Shown: positions 5,326-6,487 of the stretch, in pieces | Layout: each line of letters starts with the position of its first letter | Numbering within the stretch: position 1 is the stretch's first letter | Assembly: GCA_020052215.1 (NCBI GenBank) | Contig: JAGVPN010000275.1 | Span: forward strand, 1 to 6,487 | Source of the DNA: Syntrophobacterales bacterium | Lineage (GTDB): Bacteria; Desulfobacterota; Desulfobaccia; Desulfobaccales; 0-14-0-80-60-11 | DNA: 6,487 bases | Reading direction: 5' to 3' | The notes under the pieces: model-generated | Told to the model about the DNA's origin: nothing | The model's database searches: none | What the model saw: the letters and a program-made list of their open reading frames with translations, nothing else | Position numbers and translations under genes: made by a program

Positions 5326-5667
5326 ATGCAGATTGAGCGTTACGAATTCGGGCGCATTGTGATTGACGGGCAGACTTTCACCCGCGACCTCCTGATCTGG
5401 CCGGACCGGATAAAAAGCGACTGGTGGCGGCAAGAGGCCCATCTGCTGCAACTGGACGACGTGGCCGAGGCCCTGGTCGCGAACCCCCAGGTGCTGATAG
5501 TGGGCCAGGGCGAGCCGGGAAAAATGCAGGTGGACCCGTCCCTGGCGGCTTTTCTCCAGGACCGGGGGGTGGAACTGATGGCCCACCCCACCCGGGAGGC
5601 CTGCCGGGTCATCAACAACCTGAGCGGGAAGCGCCGCCTGGCCGCGGCCCTCCACCTCACCTGCTAA
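5326..5667 (+). CDS. Mth938-like (DUF498) domain protein
   Basis: This 113-residue protein is a single Mth938-like domain, the fold shared with archaeal MTH938, human AAMDC and the complex I assembly factor NDUFAF3. Visible family features are the opening IERYEFGRIVIDGQ (3-16), LLIWPDRIKSDWWR (22-35), the central VLIVGQGEPGKM (56-67) and the closing AAALHLTC (106-113), which is highly characteristic. The bacterial members have no settled function and show no catalytic signature. No signal peptide or membrane segment is present, so it should be cytosolic. The ATG at 5326 is preceded by AGAGAGG at 5314-5320 with 5 bases of spacing. An in-frame TTG at 5287 would overlap the lipoprotein gene and lacks such a site. 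The 10-base gap to the lipoprotein gene suggests co-transcription, though a functional link between the two is only inference. Confidence 0.92.
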   Translation: MQIERYEFGRIVIDGQTFTRDLLIWPDRIKSDWWRQEAHLLQLDDVAEALVANPQVLIVGQGEPGKMQVDPSLAAFLQDRGVELMAHPTREACRVINNLSGKRRLAAALHLTC

Positions 5668-5736
5668 GGTTGCAATGCATTAATTGTCTATTATAAAAAC
5701 CAGACAGATACCTTGCAAAATGTTGGCCTCAATAAC

Positions 5737-5761
5737 TCCCCCTCCCCTGGTGGGAGGGGGA
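5737..5761. repeat. 10-bp C-run/G-run hairpin
   Basis: TCCCCCTCCC (5737-5746) pairs perfectly with GGGAGGGGGA (5752-5761) around a CTGGT loop. A related stem lies 41 bases downstream, so these look like neighbouring members of one repeat family. Confidence 0.65.
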
Positions 5762-5801
5762 TAGGTTGACGCAATGCCCAGCAATTTCACCCCCACCCCA
5801 G

Positions 5802-5824
5802 CCCTCCCCCATCAAGGGGGAGGG
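5802..5824. repeat. 9-bp C-run/G-run hairpin
   Basis: CCCTCCCCC (5802-5810) pairs perfectly with GGGGGAGGG (5816-5824) around an ATCAA loop. A run of C-rich blocks precedes it from 5790. Poly-A, not poly-T, follows. Confidence 0.65.
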
Positions 5825-5893
5825 AGAAAAAACCTTCTATCTTTGGTAAGATACTCCTGGGATGATACATTAGCCTGGAGGCCGGGTATTTTA

Positions 5894-5915
5894 AGTCCCC
5901 CTTTGGAAAGGGGGG
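5894..5915. repeat. Single-unit relative of the two-unit G/C-run element
   Basis: AGTCCCCCTTT leads into GG and then AAAGGGGGG. The start equals unit A of the elements at 481 and 2702, while the 13-base centre equals part of unit B at 2709-2721. It may be a solo or hybrid copy. Confidence 0.6.
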
Positions 5916-5983
5916 AGAAAACCCCCAACTTTAATTGCCATATTAATTTTGAAACGTCACCATAGATTGGATCGAGGCTTATA

Positions 5984-6487
5984 ATGCCCGTTGATTTTCA
6001 GGTCATCGACTGCCATCTCCACACGGGAGTGCAGCACGTGAACTGGGGTTGGGAGCGCCTCCGGCCGCTGTTATGGGAAGCCGGCATCCGCGGGGCGGCG
6101 CCGATTGCGCCGGTGGAGGACATCTACGACCGCGTTGATCCCGACTTCAGCGACCCGCCCGCCTGGCAGGCCTGCCGCCGCCGGGCTCACCAGTACCTCC
6201 TGGACCTCAAGGACCCGGAGATCGCCATTTACCCTTACTTTTTCGTGTGGAACGACTTCGCTTGGGAAGAGTTGGGTCCGGAGTACGTGGCCATCAAGTG
6301 GCACCGGCACCCCCATGAACCCGAATACCACTACCACGACCCCCGCTGCCGGGAGTTTTTGCAGGTGGTGCGTGACCGGCAGCTGCCCATCCTCCTGGAA
6401 GAGTCCCTGGAAAACACCCGGTTCTTCCTGGAGGAACTGGCCCCGGACCTGCCGGTGATCATCCCCCACCTGGGGGGGTTAAACGGC
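5984..6487 (+). CDS. Amidohydrolase-like metal-dependent hydrolase, N-terminal part (3' end outside window)
   Basis: The first 168 residues of a TIM-barrel amidohydrolase-superfamily protein are present. VIDCHLHTG (7-15) carries the beta-strand 1 metal-binding H11-x-H13. IKWHRHPHEPEYHYHDP (104-120) is a histidine-rich stretch at the position of the barrel's middle strands. VIIPHLGGLNG (158-168) matches the strand carrying the next metal or catalytic His (H162). Between these, the expected metal-binding His of the PVLIHTG-type strand is replaced by LPILLEES (134-141), with E139 and E140 there. Family members hydrolyse or decarboxylate small molecules in the cytoplasm; the substrate is unknown. 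The ATG is the first start after an in-frame TAG at 5963. GAGG at 5974-5977 gives a modest ribosome-binding site with 6 bases of spacing. The frame stays open to the last base of the window. The gene is 316 bases from the upstream unit and is probably transcribed separately. Confidence 0.85.
   Translation, partial: MPVDFQVIDCHLHTGVQHVNWGWERLRPLLWEAGIRGAAPIAPVEDIYDRVDPDFSDPPAWQACRRRAHQYLLDLKDPEIAIYPYFFVWNDFAWEELGPEYVAIKWHRHPHEPEYHYHDPRCREFLQVVRDRQLPILLEESLENTRFFLEELAPDLPVIIPHLGGLNG

Larger units (their letters stand above)
5668..5983. other. Intergenic gap with three G/C-run hairpins
   Basis: No convincing gene is present; the short frame starting at 5774 is a translation of repeat sequence. 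The gap holds three hairpins (5737-5761, 5802-5824 and 5896-5915), none followed by a T-run on the + strand. The AT-rich 3' part (about 5920-5960) is the likely promoter region of the next gene. A TTGCCA (5935-5940) matches the -35 consensus at 5 of 6, but no good -10 follows at standard spacing. A terminator for the lipoprotein/Mth938 unit is not evident. Confidence 0.6.

Noticed and set aside
5774..5965. Short + strand frame of 63 codons in the last gap
   Set aside because: It reads through two G/C-run hairpins and lacks a ribosome-binding site.

Overview
This is a GC-rich stretch of bacterial chromosome. The coding part looks like ordinary housekeeping sequence, while the gaps between genes are crowded with short palindromic repeats. 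The gene content and repeat style fit an anaerobic Desulfobacterota-type bacterium. That placement is an impression from the proteins and repeat types, not something a single marker in the window proves.

Layout, left to right. Bases 1-246 are the 3' end of a tetratricopeptide-repeat (TPR) gene on the + strand. Bases 247-638 are a repeat-filled gap. A complete uvrC (nucleotide excision repair endonuclease) runs on the - strand from 2489 to 639, and its stop codon lies inside a perfect 13-bp hairpin. Bases 2490-2970 are a second repeat-filled gap. It contains a palindrome that appears to have been split by a 126-bp insertion. An aldo/keto reductase gene follows at 2971-3807 (+). It converges, with only 7 bases between the stop codons, on trmJ (3815-4585, -), a tRNA 2'-O-methyltransferase. 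Divergent from trmJ is a two-gene unit: an Slp-family outer-membrane lipoprotein (4794-5315, +) and, 10 bases later, a small Mth938/DUF498-domain protein (5326-5667, +). A third repeat-rich gap (5668-5983) leads to the 5' part of a metal-dependent amidohydrolase-like gene (5984 to the window end, +).

The genes do not form one pathway. UvrC serves DNA repair, TrmJ modifies the tRNA anticodon loop, the Slp-like protein belongs to the cell envelope, and the reductase and the amidohydrolase-like protein are enzymes of unknown substrate. Only the lipoprotein/Mth938 pair looks co-transcribed.

I found no CRISPR array, tRNA, rRNA, transposase, phage gene or recognisable defence system. The most interesting material is the repeat biology: two copies of a two-unit G/C-run element in opposite orientation that differ mostly in hairpin loops; a palindrome split with a 4-base duplication of its loop; and a hairpin that supplies the uvrC stop codon. 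A smaller point is that the amidohydrolase-like protein has Glu-Glu where relatives usually carry a metal-binding His.
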